From: Senegalimassilia anaerobia JC110
GTDB taxonomy: Bacteria > Actinomycetota > Coriobacteriia > Coriobacteriales > Eggerthellaceae
Assembly: GCF_000236865.1 (NCBI RefSeq)
Contig: NZ_HE611015.1
Coordinates: forward strand, 213,983 to 277,982
Length of the DNA stretch: 64,000 bases
Reading direction: 5' to 3'
Shown here: positions 26,333 to 34,359 of the stretch, piece after piece
How the letters are laid out: every line of letters starts with the position of its first letter
Position numbering within the stretch: the first letter of the stretch is position 1
Program-made: the position numbers and the translations under genes
Notes under the pieces: model-generated
What the model was told of the DNA's origin: nothing
Seen by the model: only the letters and a program-made list of their open reading frames with translations
Databases searched by the model: none

Positions 26333-26713
26333 CTATTCACCGGCATCTTCACGTTTGGGAGCGGCTTTGGGCCGCTCGGGGATGCTGAAGGTGTGCACGC
26401 GCTTTTGCCGCGATACGGTCTCATAGGTGGGCAGCATGGTAAGGCTGCCCTTGGGGCACTCATAGGTGCAGCTGCCGCATTGGACGCAGCGGAAGTGGTC
26501 GATGGCCCAGGTACGGGCCTTCTTGTCAACTTCGATAGCACCGCAAGGGCAGCGCTTGACGCACAGGCTGCACAAGATGCAGGTGGACTCGTCGACCTCC
26601 ACATGACCTTTCAAGCCCGCGGGAGGCTCGGGTTTCACCACGGGGTACAGCACGGTCTCGGGCTTCTTGAACAGCGAGCCGAACGTCATTTTTCCAAGTT
26701 TGAATCCGCTCAT
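26333..26713 (-). CDS. Ech-type hydrogenase, polyferredoxin-like 2x[4Fe-4S] subunit (EchF/NuoI-like)
   Basis: 126 residues with two 4Fe-4S motifs: CILCSLCVKRCP (about 47-58) and CVQCGSCTYECP (about 77-88). It passes electrons from soluble ferredoxin to the small subunit. The N-terminal GSLFKKPETVLYP resembles NuoI/HycF/EchF starts. Last gene of the six-gene hydrogenase operon, 4 bases behind the large subunit. Confidence 0.9.
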   Translation of the reverse strand: MSGFKLGKMTFGSLFKKPETVLYPVVKPEPPAGLKGHVEVDESTCILCSLCVKRCPCGAIEVDKKARTWAIDHFRCVQCGSCTYECPKGSLTMLPTYETVSRQKRVHTFSIPERPKAAPKREDAGE

Positions 26714-26717
26714 CGCT

Positions 26718-27806
26718 CTACCTTTCCGTGCAGCTGATGCAAGGGTCGATGGTCAGGATGATGTTGTTCACATCAGCCAGATCGCAGCCCTTCAGGGCGA
26801 TGGTCATGCCTGCGATGTTCTGAGAGGTTGGCGTGCGCATGCGCATGCGCTCCAAGAACTTCGTGCCGTTGCCGCGGGCATAGTAATAGCACTCGCCGCG
26901 AGGCTGCTCGAGCACGTTGCAGGCCTCGGCGCCATCGGCGGGATTGCCCTTGACCTTCACTTCGATATCGCCGGCGGGCATTCGGGAGATGACCTCTTCG
27001 ATGATGTCGATGGACTGCAGCACCTCAAGGCAGCGCACCTGAACGCGCGCATAGCAATCGCCGTCGTTGGACAGGATGGGCTGGAACTCGGAAAGCTTGC
27101 CGTACCAGCCGTTGCCGAGCATGCGCACATCGTAGTTCACGCCCGAAGCGCGGCCGAACGGGCCGACCATGCTTTCCGCGACGGCGTCGTCGTGGCTGAC
27201 GTAGCCGACACCCACCAGGCGGTTCTTCACCGAGGTATCGGTGAGCAGCGTGTTCATGATCTGGCGATACTCGTCCTTCAGGCCTTCGAGGACCTGCTTG
27301 ATGTATGCGAACATGGCATCGTCGACATCGCGCACAACGCCGCCGACCTTGACCACGGATAAGATAACGCGCCCGCCGGTGGTCTTCTCGAAGATGTCGA
27401 GCACGCGCTCGCGCAGGCGCCAGCAATGCATGAACAGGCTCTCGAAGCCGAAGGCGTCGGCGGCAAGGCCGAGCCACAGGACATGCGAGTGGATACGCGA
27501 GAGCTCATGCCACATGACGCGCAGCGCCTGGGCCCTGTCGGGAACCTCCACGCCCATGAGCTGCTCAACCGTTTCAGCATAGCCCATGGAATGGCCGAAG
27601 GCGCAGATGCCGCAGATACGCTCGGCGACATAGATGAACTGGTTGTAGTCGCGCGTTTCCACGAGCTTCTCAAGGCCGCGATGCACGAAGCCGATCTGGG
27701 GCATGGCCTCGATGACCTTCTCGTCCTCAACGACGAGGTCCAGATGAAGCGGCTCGGGGAGAACCGGATGCTGCGGTCCGAAGGGGATGACGGTTGCCTT
27801 TCCCAT
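26718..27806 (-). CDS. Ech-type hydrogenase, [NiFe] large catalytic subunit (EchE-like)
   Basis: 362 residues from ATG 27806 (GTG 27815, overlapping the previous stop, is the alternative). Both nickel-ligand pairs are present: RICGIC (Cys65, Cys68) and DPCISC (Cys356, Cys359), which separates this from NuoD, where they are lost. The motif GxHxGxEK-like QIGFVHRGLEKL is conserved with complex I. The protein ends with Arg exactly three residues after the last cysteine, so there is no tail for an endopeptidase to remove. Catalyses H+ reduction or H2 oxidation on the cytoplasmic side. Confidence 0.93.
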   Translation of the reverse strand: MGKATVIPFGPQHPVLPEPLHLDLVVEDEKVIEAMPQIGFVHRGLEKLVETRDYNQFIYVAERICGICAFGHSMGYAETVEQLMGVEVPDRAQALRVMWHELSRIHSHVLWLGLAADAFGFESLFMHCWRLRERVLDIFEKTTGGRVILSVVKVGGVVRDVDDAMFAYIKQVLEGLKDEYRQIMNTLLTDTSVKNRLVGVGYVSHDDAVAESMVGPFGRASGVNYDVRMLGNGWYGKLSEFQPILSNDGDCYARVQVRCLEVLQSIDIIEEVISRMPAGDIEVKVKGNPADGAEACNVLEQPRGECYYYARGNGTKFLERMRMRTPTSQNIAGMTIALKGCDLADVNNIILTIDPCISCTER

Positions 27807-27807
27807 G

Positions 27808-28854
27808 CTATTCACCAGCCTTTCCGTTTTCCTGCGCTTGGCGCTGCTTCTCCTCGAACGCGGCGCGCACCTTGGCTGCCTTCTCGGGATCCATGTTCTT
27901 CAGACGCTCCTCGAGCACGGCGACCTTCTCATCGTGCTCGGCCTGAGCGGTTTCCTGGCGGGCGCGCGCATCGAGCGCGGCACGCACCTTGGCTGCCTTC
28001 TCGGGGTCGAGTTGGGCAAGCTTGGCGTCGAGCTCAGCTTGCTGCTCGGCCGTTGCCTGACCGGTGGCTCGCTGGCTTTCCAGCTTCGCCTCGTTGGCGA
28101 GCGCACCGCGAACAGCTTGGGCCTTCTCAGGCTCCATACCCGAAAGCTTGGCCTTCGCGGCCATTGCCGCGCGCACCTTGGCGGCCTTCTCCGGGTCCAT
28201 GGCGGCAAGCTTGGCCTCAAGCGCCTCGTCGTAGACCTGCGGGCGGGCTGCCTGCGCTTCGGCCTCGGCGCGCTTGGCCTTCGCGGCGAGTGCGGCCTTG
28301 ACGCGGGCGATCTTCTCGGGGTCGGCGCCGGCCATCTTCAGCTCGATGTCCTCGGCGTTCGCCGAAGGGGCCACGCCGGAGACCTTGTCCTTGGCGTCGG
28401 GGTGGGACGTGACGAAGCTTGCGTTTGCCGCCGCCGCCTGGCGGGCGCGCTCGGCCTTGGCAGCCGCCGCCTTCTTGGCCTTCTCGCGGGCGGCCTTCTG
28501 AGCCGGCGAGATGATGGTCATGGGGCTGGGCTGCGCCGTCACGTAGAAGTTGCCGCCGAAATCGATGGCGATGTCGCGGACGTTCACGCCGAACAGGTCG
28601 TGGATCTCGTTCTCGAATACGAACGCGGCGATGAAGCGGTCGGTGATGCTGGGGATGGGGATCTCAGGCGTGACGCCTTTGATGGTGAAGACCTCGAGCA
28701 CGCCGTCTTTCATAAACGTGTACTGCACGTCGATGCCTGCTTCGGTGTTGACGGCGAGCACCTGCACGAAACGGTGGCCCTCCGTCTGCATACGCTCGGA
28801 CAGGGCGGGCAGGCCCTCGACCGAGATCTCCTGGTACTGTGCGGGTATTGCCAT
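27808..28854 (-). CDS. Ech-type hydrogenase, 30-kDa subunit (EchD/NuoC-like) with long repeat tail
   Basis: 348 residues from ATG 28854, 5 bases after the small-subunit stop. Residues 1-115 are the complex-I 30-kDa domain with the signature region FENEIHDLFGV (80-90). The remaining two thirds are an Ala/Lys/Glu-rich helical tail in which DPEKAAKVRAA recurs: DPEK/EPEK at residues 178, 220, 241, 283 and 322, on a spacing near 21 residues or twice that, with LxAKLAxM preceding several. EchD and NuoC of other organisms lack such a tail as far as I know. Predicted to be a long charged helix or coiled coil. Confidence 0.88.
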   Translation of the reverse strand: MAIPAQYQEISVEGLPALSERMQTEGHRFVQVLAVNTEAGIDVQYTFMKDGVLEVFTIKGVTPEIPIPSITDRFIAAFVFENEIHDLFGVNVRDIAIDFGGNFYVTAQPSPMTIISPAQKAAREKAKKAAAAKAERARQAAAANASFVTSHPDAKDKVSGVAPSANAEDIELKMAGADPEKIARVKAALAAKAKRAEAEAQAARPQVYDEALEAKLAAMDPEKAAKVRAAMAAKAKLSGMEPEKAQAVRGALANEAKLESQRATGQATAEQQAELDAKLAQLDPEKAAKVRAALDARARQETAQAEHDEKVAVLEERLKNMDPEKAAKVRAAFEEKQRQAQENGKAGE

Positions 28855-28859
28855 GGCGC

Positions 28860-29300
28860 TTACGCCTCCTTCCCGTTCTTCATTGCGGCACGCTTCTCCT
28901 CCAAGATGCCCACGGCCTCGACGACCGCATCGATGATGGCCTCGGGGCGCACCGCGCAGCCCGGAGCGTACACGTCGACGGGAATGGCCTGATCGACGCC
29001 GCCGATAACGTTGTAGCAATCGTGGAAGATGCCGCCGGAGCATGCGCAGATGCCGCATGCCACGACCACCTTCGGCTCGAGCATCTGTTCGTAGATCTCC
29101 TTGACGACCGAGATGTTCTGCTCGTTGACGCTACCCGTGACCAGGAAGATGTCAGCGTGCTTGGGGTTGCCGGTGTTGATCACGCCGAAGCGCTCGGCGT
29201 CGAAGCCGGGGCACAGGGCCGCCAGAACCTCGATATCGCAGCCGTTGCAGCTTGATGCGTCGTAGTGGATGACCCACGGCGATTTCGCGAAATAAGCCAT
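28860..29300 (-). CDS. Ech-type hydrogenase, small subunit (EchC/NuoB-like)
   Basis: 146 residues with the proximal 4Fe-4S cluster ligands: SSCNGCDIE (Cys18, Cys21), ACGICACSGG and YAPGCAVRPE. Homologous to NuoB/HycG/EchC. It relays electrons from the ferredoxin-like subunit to the NiFe site. GGAGG precedes ATG 29300. Confidence 0.93.
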   Translation of the reverse strand: MAYFAKSPWVIHYDASSCNGCDIEVLAALCPGFDAERFGVINTGNPKHADIFLVTGSVNEQNISVVKEIYEQMLEPKVVVACGICACSGGIFHDCYNVIGGVDQAIPVDVYAPGCAVRPEAIIDAVVEAVGILEEKRAAMKNGKEA

Positions 29301-29310
29301 TGCGACCTCC

Positions 29311-30180
29311 TTACAGGTACATAAGGACGGCGATGTTGATGCCGCCGGCCACCAGGGCCACCGCCCACGCGCTCTTGAGCATGAGCTGCCACTTCACGCG
29401 GGCGAAATTGTTGTCGATGAGGATTTCCAGGAAGAACGCGGCAAGAGCCGCGACCACGGCCACAACGAGGGAGACGGGGTTGCCCCACACGAAGAACAGG
29501 CCGATCCACCCGAGCGCCAGGACGTTCTCGCACCAGTGCATGACCTCCACCTTCGCGAGCGTGCGACCGCTCATCTCGGTGGTGACGCCCTTGACGAGCT
29601 CCTGGTGGGCGTGGTGCGAATAGCTCAGATCGAAGGGGCTTTTGCGCATCTTGATGGTGAGGATGAACAGGAAGCCCAGGAAGGCGATCCAGGTGGCGCC
29701 GATGGCCGGAATCTCCAGGCCGAACGCCGCGCAGCTGTCGAACGAGCCCGTGGCCAGGAAGAACGCCACGGCAATGAACAGGCTCATGGGCTCTTCGGCC
29801 ATGATCTGCAGCGCCTCGCGGGCCGCACCGACCTCGGAGTAGGGGCTGCGCGTGCAGTACGCCGCCAGGATGAAGAACAGGCTGGAGAGCGTGAGCACGA
29901 ACACGGACAGCAGCAGGTTCCCGCCGCCGAAGAAGATGCCGCCTGCCAGGATGGCGAACACGAGGGCGCAGGTGATGTAGGTGCCCTCGACGTTGTTCAC
30001 CGCCGCACGGTCCTTCTCCAGAAGCTTGCGCACGTCATAGTAGGGCTGCAGGATGGGCGGGCCGACGCGGCCCTGCATACGGGCGGACAGTTTACGATCA
30101 AGGCCGGCGAGCAGGCAGCCGACCACGGGTGCGAGCACGGCGAAGGCGATGGTGCCCACGATGATGGGGATCAAATACAT
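29311..30180 (-). CDS. Ech-type hydrogenase, membrane subunit EchB/NuoH-like
   Basis: 289 residues, about eight membrane helices. Complex-I subunit-1 features: RKLSARMQGRVGPP after the first helix, EEPMSLFIA, and KSPFDLSYSHHAHQELVKGVTTEMSG corresponding to the quinone-site loop of NuoH. It anchors the hydrogenase module and is part of the ion-pump path. GGAAGGGAAG precedes ATG 30180. Confidence 0.92.
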   Translation of the reverse strand: MYLIPIIVGTIAFAVLAPVVGCLLAGLDRKLSARMQGRVGPPILQPYYDVRKLLEKDRAAVNNVEGTYITCALVFAILAGGIFFGGGNLLLSVFVLTLSSLFFILAAYCTRSPYSEVGAAREALQIMAEEPMSLFIAVAFFLATGSFDSCAAFGLEIPAIGATWIAFLGFLFILTIKMRKSPFDLSYSHHAHQELVKGVTTEMSGRTLAKVEVMHWCENVLALGWIGLFFVWGNPVSLVVAVVAALAAFFLEILIDNNFARVKWQLMLKSAWAVALVAGGINIAVLMYL

Positions 30181-30195
30181 GAGACACTTCCCTTC

Positions 30196-32115
30196 CTAGA
30201 GCAGCCCGCACAGCGTGGCGATAGCTGCGCAGAACCCGACGACGATGATGATGCTGGTGGCCCAGACGCCCACCGGGGTGATCTTGGGCTCGCCGAAGAC
30301 GCCCTCCATGTACCAGTTGCGGGACGTGGCCATGGTCTCGCCGGACAAGGAGTTGCGGAACGTGCGGTTGGCGTTGTTCTCGCTGACGCCGGCAAGGTAG
30401 ACGGGAACCTGCTTGACCTGCTTGGAGCCCAAGCCGCCGAACAGGACCACGAACACCACGGCCGAAAGCAGGGCGGCAACCCAGAGGTTTGCCTGGCTGA
30501 CGCCCTGGGAGCACACGCCGAACACGTCGAAGATGTAAGGCTCGACCAGGAACGTGGACAGGACGGGCAGGCCTACGCAGCACAGCATGGAGAGCACGGC
30601 CATGACCATGAGCGCGATCCACTCGCTGCGATGCACGGTGGTCTCGACGTTCAGGGGATGGGCGGCGATACCCGAGAGCTTGCCGAGCCACTTGGCCCAG
30701 AACAGGAACGTGGCGGCAGAGCCGAAGCCCAGGATGAGGATGAGGGCGACGTTGCCGGTATCGGCGAAGCTGACGAGCGTGCCCCACTTCGCGATAAGCA
30801 TGCCGAACGGGGCCACGAACATAATCATGATGCCGGCCATCATGAAACGGGCCAGACGCGGCATGCGCTCGAACATAAGGTCCATGTCCTCAATGTCGCG
30901 GCTGCCGATATGATGCTCGGCGGTACCCACGCACAGGAACAGGAGACTCTTGGCCACTGCATGGAACAGCACCAGGAACGTTGCCGCCCATACGGCTTCG
31001 GGGGTGCCCACGCCGGCGCAGGCCACGATGAGGCCCAGGTTGGCGATAGTGGAGTATGCCAGCACGCGCTTGGCGTTGGTCTGCGAGATGGCCATGAAGC
31101 TGCACAGCAGGAAGGTCAGTCCGCCCACGAGGATGGTCATGACAGCCGCCACGGGGCACACCAGGAAGATCGGCGAGAGCTTGATGAGCAGGAAGACGCC
31201 GGCCTTGACCATGGTGGACGAATGGAGAAGCGCGGAGGTGGGAGTAGGTGCCACCATAGCGCCGAGCAGCCAGGTGTGGAACGGCATCTGAGCCGCCTTG
31301 GTGATGCCGGCGAACGCCAACGCCACCGCAGGCAGGGCGACAAGCGCCGGAGCCATGACACCGACGGCGATGAACTCCACGAGCGAGAGCGTGTCCATAG
31401 TCAGCGCGATGGCGAACAGCGCCACCAGAAAGCCGATGCCGCCAGCCAGGTTCATGATGATCTGGCGAAACGCGTTGTTGATGGCCTCAGGCGTTTTGGT
31501 GTAACCGATGAGCAAAAACGAGCACACCGTGGTGATTTCCCAGCCGGTGAACATCCACAACAGGTTGTTGGAGAACACGATGACGTACATGGCGGAGAGG
31601 AACAGGAACATGAGGGCGAAAAACTTCGGACGGCGATCCTTGGCATCGGCAGGCTCATGAGCCTGAAAATCCTCCATATAGCCCAAAGCGTAGATGCAGA
31701 TGCCGCTGCCGACGACGCCGATGATGAACGTAGTGACCAGCGTAAGGCTATCCAGGTACAACCCATATTGCACTTCGATGCCATGGGCGACGAACACGTC
31801 GAACACCAAAGAGCCCACAACCTGCACCACGGCAAGCACGCATGCCAATACGTTCTTGTACTTCACGCCGAAGCACAAGATGACCGCGGCGATGACCAAG
31901 CCGATGAGCGTGCATACGATATCGATCGCACCTGAAGAGAACTCGATTCCGACCCACGGCGTGCCCAGGTTGGCCAATACCAGCCAAACAGACCCGAATC
32001 CGATGATCACCGCTGAAGAGCACACGATGACGCGTCGCGCCGTCTCGTTGCCCACGAGCAGCAGCACACCGGCCACGAGCAACGGGAACAGAATCAGAAA
32101 CCCGATGAGAGCCAC
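30196..32115 (-). CDS. Ech-type hydrogenase, antiporter-like subunit EchA/NuoL-like
   Basis: 639 residues from GTG 32115, chosen because AAAGGGGGAA ends seven bases before it; the frame stays open much further upstream without meaningful sequence. About 14-16 helices of the proton-conducting antiporter family: FTGWEITTVCSFLLIGY, GITKAAQMPFHTWLLGAMVAPTP (conserved Lys), HSSTMVKAGVFLL and the FHAVAKSLLFLCVG helix. First gene of the operon and the probable ion-translocating subunit. Confidence 0.92.
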   Translation of the reverse strand: MALIGFLILFPLLVAGVLLLVGNETARRVIVCSSAVIIGFGSVWLVLANLGTPWVGIEFSSGAIDIVCTLIGLVIAAVILCFGVKYKNVLACVLAVVQVVGSLVFDVFVAHGIEVQYGLYLDSLTLVTTFIIGVVGSGICIYALGYMEDFQAHEPADAKDRRPKFFALMFLFLSAMYVIVFSNNLLWMFTGWEITTVCSFLLIGYTKTPEAINNAFRQIIMNLAGGIGFLVALFAIALTMDTLSLVEFIAVGVMAPALVALPAVALAFAGITKAAQMPFHTWLLGAMVAPTPTSALLHSSTMVKAGVFLLIKLSPIFLVCPVAAVMTILVGGLTFLLCSFMAISQTNAKRVLAYSTIANLGLIVACAGVGTPEAVWAATFLVLFHAVAKSLLFLCVGTAEHHIGSRDIEDMDLMFERMPRLARFMMAGIMIMFVAPFGMLIAKWGTLVSFADTGNVALILILGFGSAATFLFWAKWLGKLSGIAAHPLNVETTVHRSEWIALMVMAVLSMLCCVGLPVLSTFLVEPYIFDVFGVCSQGVSQANLWVAALLSAVVFVVLFGGLGSKQVKQVPVYLAGVSENNANRTFRNSLSGETMATSRNWYMEGVFGEPKITPVGVWATSIIIVVGFCAAIATLCGLL

Positions 32116-32690
32116 GCTGCTTCCCCCTTTCATTTTCCTTGCTAGCCGAATCCGACCCCGCGAACCTTCTAGCGCCACATAAAGCCGAACGTGCCCGGAC
32201 GTCGGGCACGGATAGCACTCTACCATCCCACCGGCCGTTTCCCCCGCAAGCATAGAGGACGGACGGTATGCTCGGTAAATGGGTCCGTTTTGACAACAAA
32301 ATACCGGTAGACGGCATATCGTGGGCGCAATGATTCCCCATTCCGAAGATATTGGGGTACAAGCGGAACGTTTTTCGCAGCCACCCGAATCCTGCATGAT
32401 GGGATACCGCCCCTACGCCCGAATCCGAGGGATGCGCATAAATGACGATTCCATGACAGAGAGGAAACGCCCGTTCGTACGCCAATGGATTTGCTAGGAT
32501 AACCCACCGTCATGTTTCAATCGCTTGCCAACATATTCCACCGTATCCGCCGCACGGACTCAATGCTGTGCGCGCCATGCTCGCTGCCCGCCTTCGATAC
32601 CTGCAGCCTCACCTCCATGCTCATATGATGCGTGCGCGCAAACCGCGCTGATCGAACACGTTTCATATCGGCTAATTGGAGGATCTTCTT
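32116..32690. other. 575-base divergent intergenic region before the hydrogenase operon and the MFS gene
   Basis: No credible gene. Frames at 32220-32513 and 32525 upward are short or shadow the MFS gene. A perfect 8-bp hairpin, CGTGCCCG (32190-32197) with CGGGCACG (32203-32210), stands about 75 bases before the hydrogenase start and would be in its leader. The length allows promoter control for both neighbours; I recognise no known riboswitch class. Confidence 0.5.
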
Positions 32691-34151
32691 TTGAACAATG
32701 CAAGCTCCGCCGCAACACACCGTGTGCGCATCACGGGTATTGTGGTCTTCGGCGCCTTCTTGGCGCTGCTCAATCAAACCGTCATGTCCCCCGCCCTGCC
32801 CGTCATCATGGCCGACTTCGCCATCGATGCCTCCACGGCGCAGTGGATCATGTCCATATACCCTCTGGTCAGCGGCATCATGGTGCCGGTTTCCGCCTTT
32901 TTGATCGACCGTTTCACCACCCGTCAGCTGTTCTTCGCCGCAACGGGGGCGTTTGCCGCGGGAACGGCGCTTTGCGCAGCTGCCCCGACGTTTTTCCTGC
33001 TGATCTGCGGACGCGTGCTGCAAGCGGCCGCATCCGGCGTGCTGCTTCCGTTGGTATCGGTGGTTCCCATGCTCGTGTTTCCCGTGGAGAAGCGCGGAAC
33101 CGCCATGGGCATGGCCGGCATCGTGATGTCGGCAGGTCCCGCGATCGGGCCCGTCGTGGGCGGGGCCATCATCGACGCGTACGGGTGGCGCGCATGCCTG
33201 GGCTGCATCGTGCCGTTGGCCCTTGCTTCGCTTGCCTGTGCCGTGTTCTTACTCGATAACGTTGGGGAAGGAAAGCGACCGCATCTCGATGTGCCGTCCA
33301 TCGCGCTTTCCACCGTGGCGTTCGGAGGCATGCTGTACGGCTTCTCCAGCGCATCTTCGATGGGTTGGACGAGCCCGGTGGTACTCGGATGCATCATCGC
33401 AGGCGTGGCCTGCCTGGTGCTGTTCGCTCGCCGTCAGCTGCACTTAGAGGATCCGCTGCTCGACCTGAGATGCCTGAAATCAAGCGATTTCGCCGTGGCC
33501 GCCATCGTCGTCACCCTTATCAACGCGGCATGCCTGGTCACCAACACCATTCTGCCCATTTTGCTGCAGACCGCGATGGGCGCGACGGCGCTGCAGACGG
33601 GCATGGCGATGCTTCCCGCCGCCGCGGTCGGCATCCTTATCAGCCCCATCTCGGGCGTGGTATTCGACAAGTTCGGCCCGCGAGCCATTTCCGTGGGCGG
33701 TTTGACGCTCATGACCGTGGCGCTTTTCGCTCTCTCGCGCATGGATGCAAGCTGCTCGATCGTGATGGTGGCGGTGTTGTGCGCAGCGCAGGCTGCAGGT
33801 CAATCGTTGGCGAACATGCCGGTCAACACCTGGGGCATCAACGCGCTTGAGAACAGCCAGATCGCCCATGGCAACGCCATCGCCAACACCGGACGTCAGG
33901 TTGCAGGCGGCCTAGGGACCGCCATCATCGTCACGCTTATGACAACGGTCACCTCTAGCGCGGCTCTACAAGGCGGCGCAACCGTCGAGGCGACGGTTGC
34001 CGGCACGAGCGCAGCTTATATGGCATGCGCCGCTATCGGCTTGGTGGCTTTGGTCTTCGGCGTGCTGAAGATCCGCGTTGCAAAGGAGACGCGTCAGCAG
34101 CCTCATGTGATTCGCGACACTGCCGCCGAGCGCTCGAAGGCCGCAAGCTAG
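32691..34151 (+). CDS. MFS drug exporter, DHA2 (14-helix) family
   Basis: 486 residues from TTG 32691; GGAGG (32678-32682) sits eight bases before it, so TTG 32676, which overlaps the SD, is rejected. Motif A-like loop DRFTTRQLF (about 75-83), motif C GPAIGPVVGG, and around 14 hydrophobic helices resemble EmrB/QacA-type proton-driven drug efflux. It stands alone and ends at a terminator. Substrate unknown. Confidence 0.88.
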   Translation: MNNASSAATHRVRITGIVVFGAFLALLNQTVMSPALPVIMADFAIDASTAQWIMSIYPLVSGIMVPVSAFLIDRFTTRQLFFAATGAFAAGTALCAAAPTFFLLICGRVLQAAASGVLLPLVSVVPMLVFPVEKRGTAMGMAGIVMSAGPAIGPVVGGAIIDAYGWRACLGCIVPLALASLACAVFLLDNVGEGKRPHLDVPSIALSTVAFGGMLYGFSSASSMGWTSPVVLGCIIAGVACLVLFARRQLHLEDPLLDLRCLKSSDFAVAAIVVTLINAACLVTNTILPILLQTAMGATALQTGMAMLPAAAVGILISPISGVVFDKFGPRAISVGGLTLMTVALFALSRMDASCSIVMVAVLCAAQAAGQSLANMPVNTWGINALENSQIAHGNAIANTGRQVAGGLGTAIIVTLMTTVTSSAALQGGATVEATVAGTSAAYMACAAIGLVALVFGVLKIRVAKETRQQPHVIRDTAAERSKAAS

Positions 34152-34200
34152 CTGCGCACCGGCGCCGAATAGCGCAACGTGCACCTTCCCGATAACCACA

Positions 34201-34252
34201 ACGGCCCGGATCGCAGAATCGACGACGAACTGCAATCCGGGCCGTCTTTTCA
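34201..34252 (+). terminator. Terminator after the MFS gene
   Basis: ACGGCCCGGAT (34201-34211) pairs with ATCCGGGCCGT (34235-34245), followed by CTTTTC. The loop is large (23 bases) but the stem is perfect. Confidence 0.75.
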
Positions 34253-34359
34253 CAGAAACGTGAGTCTAGCCCCCTGCTTCCAGGATGCATGCTGAGCAAC
34301 GCGCATATCTGAGGGCATCCGACCGATAAGGCGCCGACAACGACCCTTATCGCGTTACC

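Noticed and set aside
29536-31935. A 799-codon plus-strand open frame opposite the hydrogenase membrane subunits
   Set aside because: Extremely His/Asp/Glu/Gln-rich, as expected for the antisense of membrane-protein codons; no SD and no recognisable domain.
32190-32210. Riboswitch in the hydrogenase leader
   Set aside because: Only a simple GC hairpin is visible; the conserved cores of Ni/Co, Moco or cobalamin riboswitches that I know are not present.
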